From contig NW_011887293.1 in assembly GCF_000151315.2 (NCBI RefSeq), positions 422,123 through 486,122 of the forward strand: a DNA stretch of 64,000 nucleotides. The letters run 5' to 3'. This DNA is from Capsaspora owczarzaki ATCC 30864. Taxonomy: Eukaryota > Opisthokonta > Filasterea. Of this stretch, positions 12,001 through 23,893 are shown one piece after another (position 1 is the stretch's first letter; each line of letters begins with the position of its first letter). The translations under genes and the position numbers were made by a program. The notes beneath the pieces were generated by a model. That model searched no databases, had not been told where the DNA came from, and was given only the letters and a program-made list of their open reading frames with translations.

Positions 12001-12885
12001 ACAATGCTATGCTTTAGCAAGAGATGGCCTCTCTACATCGCGGCGCAGCGCGAGGAGGCGCGCTTTGTCGTTTACGCGTGACGCAGAGAAGAACCAATTT
12101 TGGTGAGAACCATAAATGGGTTTCTGTTTACTACAAACACGTCACGCAGCTAACGCTTGGGTGCGCTTGTCTGGCGGACCCTCCCAGACGAGCAACGTGA
12201 CTCGGATGTTGGTCTTGGCGGCGGAAAGGGGGTGGGGCGGAGTTCGCTGTGCTGGGAGCAGGGAGCGGCGCTTTCACAGTTGGTTGCTGAGCAACCCAAT
12301 TCGGCATTTCGCAAGCATTGTTCTACTTAAGGGATTTTTCATTTGACAAAAACTGTTTGGCGATTTTAGGTCACACAAACAAAGTGTTGCTTGTCCAATC
12401 AAGTTGCTACTTGTCCAATCGAGCTCAACACATTCGCGAAATGCACAAGAACGTTCAATTCTTTCGTTCTCACTTTTTGTTTTATTTGGTCTTGTTCATA
12501 GTTTTAAGACCGGTTCATCTCGTACTCGATGCGTACATGCACACATGCTTCAAAGCACACTGCTCTTTAGGCCGTCATCCGGCATGTCGGGCTGTTGAGG
12601 GCTTCACTTGCTCTTTTCGCATCCAAACGCAGCACCTTGTTTTCACTCCCTCCCCCGCGCTCCTTTCAACTCGTACCACCACCCCAGTTCCATCCACGTG
12701 CTCCAGTTATGATAAACAAATTTCTACTTTCATCACGGGGAGGGTGTAGGGTTTTGTTTCGCGGATAGCCAGTTGAGCCATTCCCGTTGATCAACCTGAG
12801 CACCAAGACTAGATTTTGCAGCAACCAGAAAGAGTTCATTCGTTTTTTTTTGCTCAAAAATCAACTAATCCCATAGAAAAAAACA
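9085..12885. other. long region with no convincing gene
   Basis: It holds the 5' region of the Gln-rich gene (poly-A/T at about 9104-9123 and 9582-9612), a GA-rich block (9660-9715), a G run near 9891-9900, poly-A at 11255-11277 and an imperfect TG repeat at about 11719-11775. A 64-codon frame at 10714-10908 (+) begins MPLFDVAARRF and has reasonable composition but no recognised family. The sequence TTGTCCAATC occurs twice within 30 bp near 12388-12421, a CCAAT-box-like signal upstream of UQCRH. Confidence 0.5.
11719..11775. repeat. imperfect (TG)n microsatellite
   Basis: Alternating TG with occasional A, C or CAA interruptions, in intergenic DNA. Confidence 0.85.
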
Positions 12886-13912
12886 ATGTCTTGGTTGCTT
12901 GACCGGATTGCTACTGTCGTTTACGCCTCAGAGGTACCATTTTCTACTCCCAGCAGCCTGGTTGTTGAACAAACCATGAAAAAAAAAAAATCAATCCCAA
13001 AGCTCGGCTTTTGGCTGGGCGCGGATTTCTTTGCCACGGACACTGCACTTTGGGCACGCGCCATCATGCATCGCTAGTGTTCCAGCGGCGCTCGACCGAG
13101 TGGGTGGCTGCCAGACAGACCGCGAGAAGAGTGATAGAGCGAGAGACAAGCGGAACACCGTCCATGCGGGATTGGGATGAGGATCCAAGCTGCGACGCGG
13201 GGCTGTCCGGTGGGAAAGCAAACGAGCCACTGGCAGCAACGAGGACTCGAATCAACAGCGCGTTCCAGCGACACGGACGGACGAGGCTCGTTTGGCTGGA
13301 GGACGATTGGTTGGGGAACGACGATGAAGGCAAAAACGAGAGATCGCACTTCACCCCTCACTTCGTCCCCCCCGCGTCCCCGTCTATGATGAGAGTTCTG
13401 GCATGGATGACTGACGCCTGTGATTTTCCAATGTGTGTTTTGCGTTTGTGTGCTTGATCTGCGATCCACAGCCCAAGGAGGAGGAAGAGGCACAAGAGGA
13501 GCAGGAGGAGTTCAAGGACCCCAAGACGGCCATTGACGAGAAGTGCGCCGAGACTGCTCACTGCGCACACGCCCGCAAGGAGCTCGAGGAGTGCACCCAG
13601 CGAGTGGAGGGCAACCCAGACACTAAGGAGACCTGCGCCCAGGAGCTCTTTGACTTTTGGCACTGCGTCGATCATTGCGTGAGTCGCAGCTGCTGTTGTT
13701 GTTGTTCATGGAAGAGAGAGAGAGAGAGACACACACACGCAAGCATCGATGCCGAGAAGCAGTCGCTAGCAAGCGACACAAATGATGCAGTGATGCCAGG
13801 CAGCAGAGCGAGGGATGAGGGATGATTCCAGCAGATTCTCACCAACCACTTTGGGTTTTTGATCGTCCCCTCCTCACAGGCTGCTAACCAGCTTTTCGCC
13901 AAGCTCAAGTAA
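12886..13912 (+). CDS. UQCRH: cytochrome bc1 complex hinge protein (UQCRH/QCR6)
   Basis: Acidic hinge subunit of mitochondrial complex III, which helps dock cytochrome c to cytochrome c1. Three exons give 95 residues: 12886-12933 (MSWLLDRIATVVYASE), 13472-13678 and 13880-13912, all joined in phase 0. After a Glu-rich block (KEEEEAQEEQEEF) come the family cysteines in CAETAHCAHARKELEECTQR, ETCAQELFDFWHCVDHC, and the end AANQLFAKLK, which closely matches the animal C-terminus. Length is close to the usual 90 or so residues. The first exon rests on a clean ATG and a GAG|gtacca donor in the right phase; the 538-bp first intron is long for so small a gene. The acidic stretch is shorter than in yeast Qcr6. 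Confidence 0.9.
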
Positions 13913-14299
13913 AGCCGTCCATGTCCACGGATGATGTTTTGAGGTTGCAGAGCTTTGGCAGCAAGTGCTCTCGCAATCCACTGTTGATGTATCATTTTTT
14001 TCCCCCCCAAAAACCACTACTTGTATTGATGTTTGCGTGTTTCTTGTTGCTGTGTTTGTTTTTTGCCTTCTTTATCTGCGTGTGATGTCTGTCGCTGTGT
14101 CTATGGCTCGAACCTCCTTTCGCGTCTGTCATTCACGAACACAAATGCAAAGCAAGAAAAGCGATCAAACTTTCCAATTTCATTCCAGCTCATATCCAGT
14201 CCCAGCCCTCCCCCATAGCTGCACAATCCGCACTAAACTCCAACCATCTCCTTTGACTATTTGAGTTTGCCTCAGTCCCCTTTTCAACTTCACACAGCC
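13913..14299. other. intergenic, UQCRH to RPB3
   Basis: Short spacer holding the UQCRH 3' UTR and the RPB3 promoter. It is C/T-rich just before the RPB3 ATG. No other feature is seen. Confidence 0.5.
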
Positions 14300-15299
14300 A
14301 TGCCGTTCGCCAGCCAGCCCGTGGTACAAATTCTCGAGCTGACCCCCGACAACGTCCGCTTCGTCCTCTCCAAGACCGAGCTCAGGTGTGTGATGCCCGT
14401 TCCTCACCGTGGCCGTGAGCCGCGGGTTGAGTGGGGGTGCCAATGGAGAGTGACTGAGAGATTCGTCGGGGTTGCGATCTCGGCCTTTTCCAACTTGTGC
14501 GACGCTCACTGACTTCTGTTTCCCCCAACCCACACATTCTCAATCATCAAACACAACAAACTACCTCCTCAGTGTGGCAAACAGCCTCCGCCGCGTGTGC
14601 ATTGCCGAGGTGCCGACGATGGCGATCGACCTGGTCCAGTTTGACGAGAACTCGTCTGTGCTGCACGACGAGTTTGTCGCGCACCGCTTGGGACTGCTGC
14701 CCCTTGCATCGGAGACTGCAGGCGAGTTTGACTACCTGGCCGAGTGCGACTGCGACGGCGGTTGCAACCGATGCACCGTGTCGCTCACCCTCGAGGCCGA
14801 AGGCCCTTGCTCTGTCGTCGCGCGCGACTTGCGAAGCTCGGACGAGTCGGTGGTGCCAATCTCGCAGCGCGACGCGTCAGGCTCAGAGCAGCACGATGTT
14901 GTTCTAGTCAAGCTGGGCGCAGGACAGCGCATCAAGCTCACAGCTATCGCCAAGAAGGGCATTGGCAAGGAGCACGCAAAGTGGAACCCGACCTGCGGCG
15001 TATCGATGGAGTACGATCCAGACAACAAGCTCCGACACACGACCTACTACGACCCTCAGAACTGGCCACAATCACACCTGTCAGAGCTGCCCGCGGGCCA
15101 GTGCGAAGCCCCCTTCGACATTAATGCAAAGGCAGACAAATTCTGGCTCAACGTCGAGGCGTCGGGCGTCATCCCGCCCGCCGATATCGTCCTGAACGCC
15201 ATCAGCGTACTCAAACAAAAGCTTAAGACCCTTGCCGATGCATTCTCAACAGAGGTGAGCCAACAAAGCGATTGGACACAACCCCAACACCAGCCATAA
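14300..15299 (+). CDS. POLR2C: RNA polymerase II subunit RPB3
   Basis: Alpha-like assembly subunit of RNA polymerase II that pairs with RPB11. Exon 1 is 14300-14385 ([20 protein letters not shown]), exon 2 is 14573-15299; the join restores [20 protein letters not shown]. The Cys-rich zinc-binding loop is visible as [10 protein letters not shown]. Later landmarks are [20 protein letters not shown] and the C-terminal helix starting [16 protein letters not shown]. The predicted length of 270 residues fits the family (human about 275). The last 14 codons follow a possible donor (GAG|gtgagc at 15253), so a further 3' exon is an alternative ending. Confidence 0.93.
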
Positions 15300-15509
15300 G
15301 CGCATCATCACAAGTCGTCTCGAGGCGAGCAGCTCAAACCTATCGGTGTTTGAGCTGCTGTGGTTGAACGCGATGTATGTGCGTGGGCTTTTGGCTGATG
15401 GATGTAATGTTAGCATATTGTTGTTTGTTGGTGTACAAAAAAAAAAAAGTATAAACAATCCCAAAACTTTTCATCATTTTGAAGGTTTAAGCGATCGCTC
15501 GGATCCAAA

Positions 15510-17604
15510 TTAATGAGAGTGACCATGCCCATGTCCATGCTCGTGGCTGTGTCCGTGGTGGTGCTGGTCTTCGTCTCGTTCTGCTTCCGAATGCTGCAAA
15601 GAGGTCCCAAAAAGAACAGTTGAGCAAAAATTGTCAACGATGGACATTGCACCTCATCCGCCCAGAAAACTCACAGTGTGGTATCGTTTGCAAAAGTTAC
15701 GCATCCACATAATCATGTTATAGCGTTCGCCCGAGGTGATGGGTTTCGCTGCGTGGCGATGCTTGCCCAAGTGCAGAGTGGCGCGACCTAGTTGGTGTTG
15801 AACAGCCAGGCTTTCATCGTGCGTCTCAGGCGCATCAAACAGACCTCCAAAGTAGAGGGCTCCGCCTGTGAATTCAGTGCCCAAGCACACATTCAGCGTG
15901 ACCTCTGCGTCGTCAAAGTGAAATTTGAGCTCGCGGTCCTCTGCCATGCGGTATTGAACCTGTTCCCCCCCAAGGCACAAAAACAACAAACCAAGCCGAG
16001 CAACAAATTGTTAGAACAAGTTGCATTTCCCCACTCTGCACCAAAGTGTGGCAAAGAAAGCGAGAGAAACATCCGCTTCGTCAGACTCACCACAAACGTG
16101 TGGTGATGATCCAAACCACCACCCTCGTCCCAGGCGGGATAAAGAAGCTTGCACAGTGGGTTGAGATGATACGCAAGAAGCTCATTCAACATGGGAAGAA
16201 ATCCGATATCGTTGAGAATGGTGCCATAGTTGTTCATGCTATTTGGCCGAGCAAGGGGCATGCCCGATTTCTCGAAATGTTGCAGTTCTTCCACCAGTTT
16301 TCTGTCAGCAGCAGAGTGAGCATGCAAGCATGCGAGTGATACTTCACCGATAAGGCCTACCCCCCAATACAAAACAAAACAACGAGGTTCAGCTGACGTA
16401 CAGGCACCACTCGCGTCGCAGCATTGCAAACTGGTAGAGCCGGGTCGCTTCAGATAAGCAAGTCAAGAACGAGGCCGGAAGACTGCTGATTTCCGCCGCA
16501 ACGCCGCTTTCAGTCTGAGCTTGGATGCTTTCGACCGCTTCAAGAAACACTGGTTCCAACATTGAGGCCTTTCCGAAGGCAACAACATCAAACCCACCAA
16601 TCGTGATCAAAACAAAGCGTTGAAATTAGCAGGAAAACCCCAAACCGCGCAGATCCGACTTTCATTTCCCTTTGAGGGGGTGGGGGTGGGGGCGGGTCCC
16701 AACATCACTCACCGGGTCGTTGAGATCATAGAGTTCAGAATGCAGTGGTTTGTACAGCTCGGTAATCATGGCCAACTTTTCGATCTGCATGGTGTTGATT
16801 TTGGCCGGATCAATAGCCCGACGCTCCACAGGTTTCGAGTCCTCCTCATCGTTGTCACTGGCGTTGCGCTCCTCGTCTGTCAGGATTGTATCCGCTTCTG
16901 AGCACACCAAAAAATACATGCCATCAGACGTCGTGTTGAGAGGCCAAGTTACAACCAACCCACAGTCACATTACAAAGGTGCTGACTCAAACTGCTGCAA
17001 TACACTAACCAGCAACGACCATGTAGCATTGACGAGCTTTGAGCTTGGCTGGTGCATTTTCGTCCAACGGCACAATCTGAGATGGTTGGCACAAAAAACA
17101 AGGCAAAAGAACGCATGGATGTGAGGACCCGTCCGAGCACTGTTTTCTCGTCACGTTCTATTCAATGTATTGCTGTGTTGTTTGAGTGACATGCGAACAA
17201 AATCAAAAGCAACCGAGATTTGGAGCACTGCGACCTGGTTGCACGATGACGCTTTTCGCATTGCATCCAAAAAGCGCTTCAAAACGTCGCAATAAGACAA
17301 ACACACTACGAACTACCACCCCGGCCATGACAAATCAACCGAAGACTGGTTGCTGTGTGTGTGTACGAGTGGGGGAGATGGCGGTTTGGTCAATACGGAC
17401 CTCGAGTGTCTCAGTGTTGAGCAGCGTGGCGTGTTGTTGCATCACAAACAGCCGCTCGACGCGCTCACGTGTGACCCAGTGGATGCCCAGCGACACGTCC
17501 AGCCCTTCCATCGAGCGCAAAGTGACGCGTGCTGCTTTGCGATCGACAGACTCGGCGGTGGCGGTGGCGGTGGCAGCGCAGGTGTCGCCAAGTGCTTCCG
17601 GCAT
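15510..17604 (-). CDS. OGFOD2-type 2-oxoglutarate/Fe(II) oxygenase with His-rich tail
   Basis: Predicted Fe(II)- and 2-oxoglutarate-dependent dioxygenase of the prolyl-4-hydroxylase-like fold. Seven exons in consistent phase: 17401-17604, 17010-17076, 16713-16897, 16402-16568, 16091-16301, 15675-15959, 15510-15593, about 400 residues. The family block RPNSMNNYGTILNDIGF leads to HHHTFV, then the HxD iron motif in FHFDDAEVTLNVCLG. The distal His is in LHLGKHRHAAKPITSGERYN, whose Arg would bind 2-oxoglutarate. It resembles OGFOD2 and its plant relatives; the substrate is unknown. The last exon is unusual: after HSEAERDEDQ it is almost only His and Gly, ending in HSH. The exon 3-4 acceptor (aaag) is non-ideal and could be misplaced. 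Confidence 0.85.
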
Positions 17605-17803
17605 CTCGGCTTGATGATGAAACAACAAAACGAAAAAACTGAGAATTGACTGGATTTGGCGTTTGACGGGTTTGGAAGTCGGGTGAAATGGATTGGAAAA
17701 TGCTCGTGTTGTTGACCCCCTCTACTAGTACAATGCGATATTGTTGGAAACCCAACAGTTTGCGTTTATTGTCATTTTTTTTTTTTTTTTGGCATGTACA
17801 GAC

Positions 17804-19597
17804 CTAGACCCAGTTTTTGGGCGAACGCAGCACGGCCAGAAGCTCTTCTTCAACAGAGCCAGGAGCCGGCTCGTGGCAGTACTCCCAGCGGGCGGTAAGC
17901 GGCAATGACATGAGGATGCTCTCGATGCGGGCGCCAGGGGTCGCCAGACCAAACTTGGTGCCACGGTCATGAACCAAGTTGAACTCGACGTACCTGCAAG
18001 CAACCAAGGCCACAGACAACAATAAATGATGAGCGCTCAATGCATGGCATCCACTCCGTCCCGTGATCCACTGCTATCATTGTTCACGACGTACCGGCCA
18101 CGTCGAAGTTGCTGCCATCGCTTCTGCTCCTCGGTGAAGGGCAGATTGCGACGACGCATGATAATGGGCAAGTAGGCCTCCTCAAACGCAAAAGCGCAGT
18201 CGGACGCAAAGGCAAAGAGCTTGTCGCGTGGTCGATCATCGAGGTCGTCAAAGAAGATGCCACCAACACCTCGTCGTTCTCCACGATGGGTAATGTTAAA
18301 GTAATCATCGCACCACTTTTTGAAGTGAGGGTAGAATGCAGGGTCGTGCTTATCGCAGACCTGCTTGTAGGTGGCATGGAAATGTTTCTAGCATCAAAGC
18401 AAAAAAACGACACAGTTGTGGTGAGTACCACTGAAACCACCGGTTGTGGGTGCCGACAATCGCGCAGCCATAGGGACCTACAGCATCCTCTTCAAACAAG
18501 TAGGAAGGGGTCAAATCGCAGCCACCACCAAACCAGCCTTGACGCTGCTGGGTGCGCGGATCGGTCACTTCAAAGTAGCGGTAGTTAAAGTGAACTGTCG
18601 GCGCCATCGGATTGTGCGGGTGCATGACACAGCTGATGCCAGTCGCAAAGAAGGGCATGGATGTGTCGGCAGGCAGATCTTTGCCGCGACTGCGCATCTC
18701 ACGCACGGCGGCGGCGGGCAAGATGCCATGAACGACGGAAACGTTCACGCCGGCCTTTTCAAACACGGCACCGTCTGTCAGAACGCACGACACGCCACCG
18801 CCGCCTTCCTTCCTGAGCCAGCGATCCACCTTGAACGTGGCTTGACCATCGGCATCCTCCATGGCGCGACAGATGGCCAATTGTGCGCGCATGACCATGT
18901 CTTCCATGCGCAGCTTCATGTCCACGTTTGCCAACTTGTCAGGGTCGCCCGCTGCATCGCGCAGCGCAGCGGCAATCTTGTGCTCGAGGTCCTCTGTCAG
19001 CGGGGGAGCCATGAATCGCGCGGCTGGTTCTTGTGCCACGACAACTTTGCCGCCAGATGTTTCGGTTGACTTTGCTGGTCCAGGCACTCTGTTGCAGTAG
19101 GTCAATCACAAATTTCGATGAGTATGTACCTCAGTGTAAACATCATCGTCCTGCACAATACAAGTAAGCGCATAGCGGGATGATGACGCGAGGTGCGAGG
19201 ACCACCGCCAGAGTGCGAGAACTCCGACTTCCATTGCGACTCACACGAGCGGAGCCGCGGGATGCAGCACGCGATCGGCCGCAACGAATGCAGTCAGACC
19301 ACTGATTCCAATCGCAAGACCGCGCACGAGCAGGCGGGCATAGTCGGGGCCTTCCTTGCGCTGGTTCCCTTGCTGCTCTTGATGGTTGCTGTCGGACTTG
19401 GAGCTCGTGGCTGCGGATGACACGGCACGGTTGGTCTCGGATCCGTGCCAGGGCGACAGTGACCGACTCGCTGAAGATGTGATGGACGAAGACAATGGCG
19501 CGAGGCTCATGGCGGAATGGTGGGCGCTGGCTGAGCGGCGCACTGAGGCGAACGAAGCTGAGGATGGCAGGCGTCGGACAACTCGCAGCGCCTGCAT
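17804..19597 (-). CDS. CPOX: coproporphyrinogen III oxidase, mitochondrial
   Basis: Oxygen-dependent coproporphyrinogen III oxidase, which converts coproporphyrinogen III to protoporphyrinogen IX in heme synthesis, normally in the mitochondrial intermembrane space. Four exons: 19245-19597, 18482-19088, 18095-18387 and 17804-17993, about 480 residues. Landmarks: [76 protein letters not shown] and [15 protein letters not shown], ending SPKNWV. The N-terminus ([20 protein letters not shown]) is a Ser/Arg-rich presequence. It is followed by a hydrophobic segment ([18 protein letters not shown]) that could be a stop-transfer anchor. The 94-nt intron at 18388-18481 reads open, so retention is possible, but splicing restores the family sequence [13 protein letters not shown] exactly. 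Confidence 0.95.
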
Positions 19598-19926
19598 TCA
19601 CTTGAAGGTTGTTTGAAAGAAAAAAATATCAGAGAGTGAGCTCGATGCTCAATTGCATTTGTTGGATTGGAGAATTGGCTCTGAGAAACAAAAGTATAGA
19701 CAATGCCATTTGGAGCAAAATAAAAACAAGACAACAACAACAACAATAACAGATGAAGAAACAAACAGCCTACACAGCAAGAGATGAAACAAAAACCCTG
19801 CAACCCCATCCAACGTCAGAACACCAAGGAGGAAGGGGAGGCAGAAGAGAAAGAGAAAGCGCGAGAAAGAGATACAAGAAAGCACAATCAATCAAAAATC
19901 TTAACCAGCCCAAAAGAAATCCTCAG
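19598..19926. other. intergenic, A-rich
   Basis: Between two minus-strand genes: the CPOX 5' flank and the GPR137-like 3' flank. A-rich on the + strand, with no coding signal. Confidence 0.5.
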
Positions 19927-22423
19927 TTAGATTGGGCCATTCCGCTCGCGAGGCGAAAACTGATGGTCGTAATTCAGGGATGCGTCGTTGTATCCCGAGT
20001 GCGGGTGATACATGGTTGGAGGCGACAGCGGCGAGTGGGAGTGCGACTCAAGCGCAGGAACATGCTGCGCCTGATTCTGGTTGAGGAGGCTTTGGGGTGA
20101 CATGAGTGCCACGGGCTGGGGTTGCTGCAATTGCGGGGGCAAGTGGGCTTCCTGAGCCATCATTCGCTGCACTTGCGAGCCAGTGTGCCGTGACAACGGC
20201 GAAGTCGAGTAGGTAGATCGAGTCGAAGCAAAGCGATGAACGCCCGCAAGCGGTCGCCCGTACTCGGAATACGGGTTTTGCCCATACACGTTCGAGTTTT
20301 GGCTCGTCGAGAAGCTGCCATAGTTCCGGCTGACGGCGTCTTCTTCAGCGCTGTTGTCCTCGCTTGTCCGATCGTACCGATTGGGGTCGTGGAAGACGTG
20401 CCCTGTCACCAAGAGCATCCAAGGCAAGCAAGTACCCCAGCGAAGGTGTTTGGGGAATAAGCAAGAGAAACAGAAACAAACCAACACAAACAAACAAGCA
20501 AGCAAACAAACACACAAACAAGCAAACCAACACAAACATCAAAAGCATACCTCCAGATCGCGCGACGGCGTGTGCGTTAGTGTCAGGATGCGAGAGGAGG
20601 GCAGGAGGAGGCACGTAGGTGGTTTTGGGAATGTTCCTGAAGAGCAAAATAAAAGTGGTGACGGGTGCAATCTCCCAGAAGGTGTACACAGCAAAAGCGC
20701 CCGCCGCGTCAGTATTATCGCCCTCCTACAAGTCAAAAACAAAGTGATGAGCGTCAGACCGACGGCTGACTACCAGTCGAGCATCCATCAGCAGCTCAAG
20801 CATCAACAGAAACCACAACGCATTGAAAAAAAGAAAAAAAAAAAAAGACAACCCACCAAATAAATTGTCACGACTCGGAGACCTGCGCAAACGTTGTAAA
20901 TGAATCGAGAAAGGAATACAACGAGCATGTGCACTGTTGTAATTGCGAGCAGGCGTTGCGAGAAGGGTATCATGCTGTGCGTGAGCTGTTGAAAGGGAAA
21001 AAAAAAGAAAAAAAAAAAGCAACATCCGGAGTTAGTTTTGCCAAACACAAACTTCCTCAGCCCCCTTGTAAATGCTCAACTCACCGCAGGGAACATGTTG
21101 TACAGCTCGCGCGCGAAATAGGCAGTGGCAAAGAAGAGCACAAGGAAGATGCCGGCAGACGCGTATTGCCGGATGTCTGTCACGTCATCACCAGAGTCGC
21201 CATCGTCGCCGGTGACAAAAATCCAAGCTGAGAGGGTTTCACCGCGAGGACCGCAGCGCAACAACAGAAATAGAAAAAAAACCCAAACCAAAGACACGAC
21301 CCAAGAAAACAGCGTCAGCCAGCGATACCACTTTTTTGACAAGCACGCTGCTACATTAAGCGAGGCACGGCCGTCTATGAGCCAAAACGACGACGACGAC
21401 GACGACGACGGCTACGACATACCGAACAACAGGCCAGCCAGAATGATTTGGGGAATGGAGTAGCAAAAGTACATGAGACGTTTGCGGGCCGCCCACATTC
21501 TCCGCTCGCTGTAGACGGTATTGGCGTAGTAGAGCACAAGCAGCGAGAATGTTGCAAACTATCCATAGAGTTGAGCCATCAAAAACAAGTCAAAACAAGT
21601 GAATCAGCCACCAACTGAGCACTCAGCAACGGCGATCAAGTTCAAGTTCCATACCTGAATGTTGATTGGGACCCTGGTACCATCCATTCAACATTACCAA
21701 CAAAACAAAACAGCAGAATAAACACAATGAGACGTGTTCGATAAGGCGCTACAGCATTGGCGAATGTCTCCATACCATAGAAGCACAGTGACAGCGTATT
21801 GCGAGTTCTCCAAGCCATGGCCATACGACGCAAAGAAGATCATCCGGAGCAGCGTCCACCCGACGCACAGGCCCATGAAGAGCGTCTGATATGAAATCTG
21901 AGATGCCAAGCGAAAGCAGCCGCAACAACATCAGCATGTGAGCCCAATCGATGTCGACGAGGGAAAGGGAAGACAGGCAACAGAGGTCGAAGGGTTTGAC
22001 GAGCAGCACAGCAACAGGCACGCGAATCAGACTCTCGAGAGCTAGTTCGAGATTAGAGCGAGGGTTTGAAAGATAGAGCGACTGGCTTCCGTTGGTCACT
22101 GAGCTGAGCTGAGCATGGAGTGGTGGTGAGGTAGTGAGGTTGGCACGAGGGAAGTGTGTGTCTTTGAGTGTTCCCTCACGACTCGCCCTCCAGCACGAGC
22201 CAAGGACCCAGCGATTGTGGCACACTGATATAGCGTGCGTGCTTGCTCTTGCCAGACGATATCGAGGGGCAGTGAAGGGGAAGGCAGAGGCGGGGAAGCA
22301 GTATCAACCAGTTACCATCTTGTGACGGCCGAGCTTGATGCGGACGAGCAGCGACACGCACCACACGCAAAGCACGCCATAGAGCAAGGAGAGCACAATG
22401 TTCACTGCTTCCCAGGCCTCCAT
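19927..22423 (-). CDS. GPR137-family seven-helix membrane protein
   Basis: Multi-pass membrane protein resembling GPR137/GPR137B, a family linked in animals to lysosomes and mTORC1. Eight exons in consistent phase: 22316-22423, 21776-21897, 21655-21673, 21423-21558, 21085-21227, 20857-20985, 20551-20725 and 19927-20402, about 435 residues. Family-like segments are KMVISYQTLFMGLCVGWTLL, LLWVPINIQFATFSLLVLYY, VYTFWEIAPVTTFILLFRNI and HVFHDPNRYD after the last helix. The C-terminal cytosolic tail is Ser/Pro/Gln/His-rich. Exon 3 is only 19 nt. The donor of exon 6 is uncertain (gtgggt chosen; gtgaca is an alternative). The ATG lies 245 bp from the divergent LYR-protein gene. Confidence 0.8.
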
Positions 22424-22668
22424 TTCTGATGAGCCTTGCAGCAACGGGAAAAGAAGGAGGATTATTAAAAAAGCGAGACTGAAATTGGCTGGAATTGGCT
22501 GGCTTTCGCCTCGAGACCAAGTGTCAATGCATTCGCCACCCCCCCCCCCTCGCCAAGGTCACGAAGCACTTTGAATTGCATTCACTCGGATCGAATTTTC
22601 CATCGGTGCTCGGAGGCACTGGAGGTCGGGTTCAGTCTTTCAGTCTTGAAAACCTCTCACTCACAATC
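22424..22668. promoter_or_regulatory. compact divergent promoter (inferred)
   Basis: Only 245 bp separate the start codons of the GPR137-like gene (-) and the LYR-motif gene (+), so both promoters and 5' UTRs must share this stretch. It contains a C run at about 22540-22549. No specific factor site is claimed. Confidence 0.4.
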
Positions 22669-23561
22669 ATGCAGCGCGTGGCTTGCTTGACTGCCGTCGC
22701 TCAGGGCGCAGCGACAACTGCTGGCTACGCGACCGTTGCATCAGCTTCTGCATCGCCGGCGCGGAAGGACGTCCTCGCATTGTACAAGAACCTTTATCGC
22801 ATTGCCAAGCTCTGGCCTGTCGATGAGACGCGTCCCGGGCGCGATCTCGGCACTCACATCAAGAAGGTGCGTGTGCAGCGGGGAGAACGACCCCAAATAG
22901 TGCTGCCCGACTTGTCCTTTCGATGGAGGGTGAGGCTGGGGGTGGGAAGCGAAGGGGGAGAGAGGACTTGGCTCAATCCACACGAGGCTTCTTGAAGATC
23001 GACGGCTTTCTCATCTCCTTGCGCTCTTTTGCACATGCTGGACCATGGTTTGCCTTTTCTTTTTTTGATATAGGCCGTGCGGGAGCAGTTCAGAACCAAC
23101 GCGTCCGTCACCGACCAAAAGCAAGTGGCTACGTTGGTCGCTCAAGGCCAAGCCGAGCTGGGCTCGCTGCGCTCCATCTATCTCAACCAGCATCACGATC
23201 AAGTACAGCGACGGATTTGTGTCGGGATTGGAACACCCAAAGCATGATTGTGATTTTTTTGGCTTCAATGTCTCACCTTTTTTTTTTTTTTTTGTTTTTG
23301 TTCTTGTTGGTGTTTGGCTTGCTGGGACAGTTCATCCGTACAAACGATACTCTGGCTCTCACTCAACAATCTCTAGAAGCGACGCGGCATTTGCTATCGT
23401 CCAACACACAGCGCAGCTTGAACAAAAAGTCGTTCATGCAGCTCATTTTCGGTCGCAATCGCAACCAAGACGAGGCCGCGTACTCGTTCCGGACTCCTGC
23501 AGAGCGTCAACGACTGCTACAGACGATCGAAGCGACAAACACGGCCTCGACAAAGCCATGA
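22669..23561 (+). CDS. LYR-motif (LYRM) mitochondrial protein
   Basis: Small LYR-family (complex 1 LYR) protein; such proteins bind acyl-ACP and assist respiratory-complex or Fe-S assembly. Three exons, all phase 0: 22669-22866, 23074-23202 and 23331-23561, about 185 residues. The N-terminus (MQRVACLTAVAQGAATTAGY) looks like a mitochondrial presequence. The core is DVLALYKNLYRIAKLWPVDE followed by REQFRTNASVTDQ, the usual LYR ... FR.N....D layout. The C-terminus is longer than in typical LYRM proteins. It most resembles the LYRM1-like branch, but the exact subfamily cannot be fixed by eye. The tail after LSSNTQRSLN is not recognised. Confidence 0.75.
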
Positions 23562-23893
23562 TGATGGTGTGTTGCATGTTGTCATACAGTATGTCGAAAA
23601 CAAATGGTGCAAAGCTTTGCCCGCCGAATCCCCATCTCTGGAACACAGCGCGTGCCGTCTTCGTTTGCCAAAATGATGCTCATGGAAAGGGTGAAACAGC
23701 TGGTGGAGCGGATTTGGACCAAAAAGTGGAATGCATAAAAAACCAAGTGTCGACGATTCTTCCCAAAAAATAGCACAGAGTGACAATCCAAAAAGAAGAT
23801 GTCGCGCAACACAGCGAGCTGCCTTCGCAAGCAACAACGAATGCAGCATCAGGAAGGGACGATTGGCGCAGCTACAGGACGACAAGGACAACT
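23562..23893. other. convergent intergenic region
   Basis: Overlapping 3' flanks of the LYR-motif gene (+) and eL38 (-). Nothing else is visible. Confidence 0.5.
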
